From Brenneria nigrifluens DSM 30175 = ATCC 13028 (GTDB taxonomy: Bacteria > Pseudomonadota > Gammaproteobacteria > Enterobacterales > Enterobacteriaceae), in assembly GCF_005484965.1 (NCBI RefSeq), contig NZ_CP034036.1, forward strand, positions 4,827,703 to 4,891,702: a DNA stretch of 64,000 bases. Reading direction: 5' to 3'. A model generated the notes under the pieces. It was given only the letters and a program-made list of their open reading frames with translations, had not been told where the DNA came from and did no database searches. Of this stretch, positions 62,495 through 64,000 are shown piece after piece. A program made the position numbers and the translations under genes. The stretch's first letter is position 1, and every line of letters begins with the position of its first letter.

Positions 62495-62752
62495 TTAATG
62501 TTCTCTGTTATTGTCGGTTTTTGGCGGTACGGGATCATCACCACCAGGGTTCAAAGGGTGGCATTTTAATACGCGTTTAAGCGTCAACCAACTGCCTTTT
62601 ATCATGCCGAACCTGCGTATTGCCTCAATACCGTATTGTGAACACGTCGGCCGGAACCGGCAATGTGGTCCAAGTAACGGACTGATAACGAGTTGATAAC
62701 CGCGTATCAACCCGATCAGCAGGCGGGAGCCAAACGACAGTGCCGACGCCAT
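62495..62752 (-). CDS. yidD: membrane protein insertion efficiency factor YidD
   Basis: An 85-residue amphipathic protein with the family core LIRGYQLVISPLLGPHCRF and PTCSQYGIEAIRRFG, and the HPLNPGGDDPVP end. It is thought to assist YidC at the membrane. Its start lies inside the rnpA gene (37-base overlap), the normal arrangement. Confidence 0.95.
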   Translation of the reverse strand: MASALSFGSRLLIGLIRGYQLVISPLLGPHCRFRPTCSQYGIEAIRRFGMIKGSWLTLKRVLKCHPLNPGGDDPVPPKTDNNREH

Positions 62753-63075
62753 AATTTTTCCAACGCTTCCGTCAACGTTCGGTTATCCAGTTCAGACACC
62801 CCTTTTTTGGCGATCACCACAAAATCCATTGCCGGCAATGAATGTTGATGCAGGCGAAAGCTTTCGCGCGTCAGGCGTTTAATCCGATTGCGTTCATGAG
62901 CACGTTTAACATGCTTTTTGGCGACGGTAAGACCGATGCGGGGATGCCCCAGCGTGTTCAGGCGGCCGAGAATAGTAATTTGCGGCGTGCCAGCCCGTTG
63001 CGGCTGCTGGAAGACGAAAGTGAAATGGCTGGGAGTTAACAAGCGTAACTCCCTGGGAAAAGCGAGCTTAACCAC
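62716..63075 (-). CDS. rnpA: ribonuclease P protein component
   Basis: A 119-residue basic protein that binds RNase P RNA for tRNA 5' maturation. The family RNA-binding motif is GLTVAKKHVKRAHERNRIKR, with FPRELRLLTPSHFTFVFQQP at the start and DFVVIAKKGVSELDN later. It lies 18 bp downstream of rpmH and overlaps yidD. Confidence 0.97.
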   Translation of the reverse strand: MVKLAFPRELRLLTPSHFTFVFQQPQRAGTPQITILGRLNTLGHPRIGLTVAKKHVKRAHERNRIKRLTRESFRLHQHSLPAMDFVVIAKKGVSELDNRTLTEALEKLWRRHCRLAPAC

Positions 63076-63093
63076 TCGGTGGGTTAGCTTTTA

Positions 63094-63234
63094 TTACTTG
63101 GAAACAGACAGACGAGTACGGCCTTTCGCACGACGGCGGGCCAGAACCAGACGACCATTTTTGGTGGCCATACGAGCACGGAAACCATGGCTACGGTTAC
63201 GCTTCAATACGGACGGTTGGAAAGTGCGTTTCAT
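63094..63234 (-). CDS. rpmH: 50S ribosomal protein L34
   Basis: A 46-residue ribosomal protein. The translation begins MKRTFQPSVLKRNRSHGFR and ends GRTRLSVSK, matching L34 over its full length. It is the first gene of the minus-strand rpmH-rnpA-yidD-yidC operon next to the origin-proximal dnaA region. Confidence 0.98.
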   Translation of the reverse strand: MKRTFQPSVLKRNRSHGFRARMATKNGRLVLARRRAKGRTRLSVSK

Positions 63235-63388
63235 GGCGATTTCTACCTAAACTTGGATAATTAACGGTTTATCCCAGCTTGCGCGGGGAACAAACACGAC
63301 TTCACAGTAAACGCGTTTGGCTACTCGGCGTGAAAATGACCGACGCCTCAATCGCATATAACAATCATATATAACTGAAAGAGGCGGG

Positions 63389-63417
63389 ATTGTAATAATT
63401 GTACAGTCCTGAGTCAA
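63389..63417 (-). promoter_or_regulatory. sigma-70 promoter of rpmH
   Basis: Minus strand TTGACT (63412-63417) and TACAAT (63389-63394) are separated by exactly 17 bp, a near-consensus promoter. Transcription would start near 63381, giving a leader of about 147 nt to rpmH. Confidence 0.85.
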
Positions 63418-63779
63418 TTAACATCACGCGCTACGTGCCAGCCATGCCGATTATTTTTGGATTTCTGTCTGGCCGAGCACAGAAAACAGGCGTGGACGCG
63501 CGGGCAGGGAATTATACGGACTCTGTGATAAAGCGCAAGGATCCTGCGACGATCCGCGCGATCTGGTGGTGCGCAAGATCCCGCTTTATCGCCACCAATG
63601 CCATTGACATTAATCCCGGCGACGCTAAATCCGTTAGTGAAACAGGTAATTGATATTCTTAATAATAATCGGATTCTGTTATCCGGCGCAGCCAAACGCC
63701 GCCCCTGAAAGGCGTTGGAACACCCATCGCCGGCACGATCTTTCGCTTCTCTCCCTCGCCATGGGTACTAAGATTGTCC
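63418..63779. other. rpmH-dnaA intergenic spacer
   Basis: About 360 bp between the rpmH promoter and the dnaA control region. Open frames on both strands (63399-63653, 63414-63695) show no protein-like character. No further element could be identified. Confidence 0.6.
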
Positions 63780-63788
63780 TGTGGATAA
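63780..63788. promoter_or_regulatory. DnaA box upstream of dnaA
   Basis: TGTGGATAA is the reverse complement of the consensus DnaA box TTATCCACA. It lies about 50 bp before the -10 of the dnaA promoter, as in E. coli, where DnaA represses its own gene. Confidence 0.85.
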
Positions 63789-63836
63789 AAAGATCAAAAC
63801 TGTGCGGAAGGGGAAGATCTCTGGTCGTCTTTAGGT

Positions 63837-64000
63837 TATGATCCGCAGTCCTGAAAACGATCCTCCGTCAGGATCGTAACGGTCGCCGCTACCGTTACGC
63901 GGCGCGCTGGCTTAACGTCGGCGCCAAAATCATGAGTCATATAAATAACGTTTCTTATTCTTTTTTCTTTTTGATCGTTCTTGTTCGAGTGGAGTCCGCC
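63837..64000 (+). promoter_or_regulatory. dnaA promoter -10 and leader, ending at the dnaA start codon
   Basis: TATGAT at 63837-63842, within TTTAGGTTATGATCCGC, corresponds to the E. coli dnaA P2 -10 region. The window ends TTGTTCGAGTGGAGTCCGCC, which from memory is identical to the 20 bases immediately before the GTG start of E. coli dnaA, with GGAG at 63991 as the ribosome-binding site. dnaA itself should begin at the first base beyond the window. Confidence 0.88.

Noticed and set aside
1..64000. CRISPR arrays, tRNA or rRNA genes, insertion sequences with transposase
   Set aside because: None seen on reading both strands; the only repeat family found is the single ERIC element.

Overview
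The window is chromosomal DNA from a gammaproteobacterium of the order Enterobacterales. The right end carries the conserved replication-origin neighbourhood mnmE-yidC-yidD-rnpA-rpmH (all minus strand) and then the dnaA promoter and leader. The window ends exactly where the dnaA start codon should begin. At the left, adeP and yieE are close homologues of the genes that lie near mnmE in Escherichia coli. An ERIC repeat and an E. coli-like dnaA leader support the order. The plant-associated family Pectobacteriaceae is a plausible guess, but the genus cannot be fixed from this sequence alone.

Layout: (1) 0-4.3 kb: the start of an Lrp-type regulator, a polar amino acid ABC operon without an ATPase, and the adenine permease adeP. 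(2) 4.3-10.2 kb: yieE, a ygfS/aegA-like iron-sulfur oxidoreductase pair, ohr, and ytfH-qorB. (3) 10.3-20.5 kb: aerobic purine catabolism, with a urate/xanthine permease, uraH, uraD, the flavin urate hydroxylase hpxO, xanthine dehydrogenase xdhABC and guanine deaminase guaD. (4) 20.6-35.3 kb: a second ATPase-less amino acid ABC system, a DUF1847 protein, a four-domain rhodanese, a cysteine-dioxygenase-like cupin, a hydantoinase/oxoprolinase pair (hyuA/hyuB), a family 5 solute-binding protein, an aminotransferase and a lone amino acid ABC ATPase, interspersed with gene remnants. (5) 35.5-57.6 kb: a RpiR-type regulator, an SsuABC/TauABC-type importer, an M20 amidohydrolase, an N-carbamoyl-D-amino acid hydrolase, a fused Mo-FAD xanthine-dehydrogenase-like enzyme with a separate 2Fe-2S subunit, mocA, and homologues of E. 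coli ygeV, ygeX (dpaL), hyuA, xdhC/yqeB, ygfK and ssnA, plus an OprD-like porin. (6) 57.6-59.4 kb: scrap of a mobile island (hsdR/rhuM chimera, parDE-type toxin-antitoxin) abutting mnmE. (7) 59.4-64 kb: the conserved origin-proximal operon.

How the parts fit: guanine is deaminated by GuaD to xanthine, which XdhABC oxidises to urate. HpxO, UraH and UraD would convert urate to allantoin using oxygen. No allantoinase is visible here. The second module resembles the E. coli yge/ygf purine-degradation cluster. In place of the carbamoyltransferase (ygeW) and carbamate kinase of that cluster, this one carries two hydrolytic decarbamoylating enzymes and its own ABC importer.

Regulation is unusually legible. 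I find seven sequences with the sigma-54 -24/-12 pattern (GG-N10-GC). They lie before uraD, hpxO, guaD, the 35.6 kb operon, dpaL, the xdhC-like gene and ygfK. The only sigma-54 activator gene in the window is the ygeV-like gene. A perfect 15-base palindrome occurs in exactly two places noticed, the ygeV/dpaL and xdhC-like/ygfK intergenic regions, and is a strong candidate for its enhancer. NtrC-like sites lie upstream of hpxO/uraD and guaD, and a sequence fitting the PurR operator consensus lies upstream of guaD. All of these sites were found by eye and are predictions.
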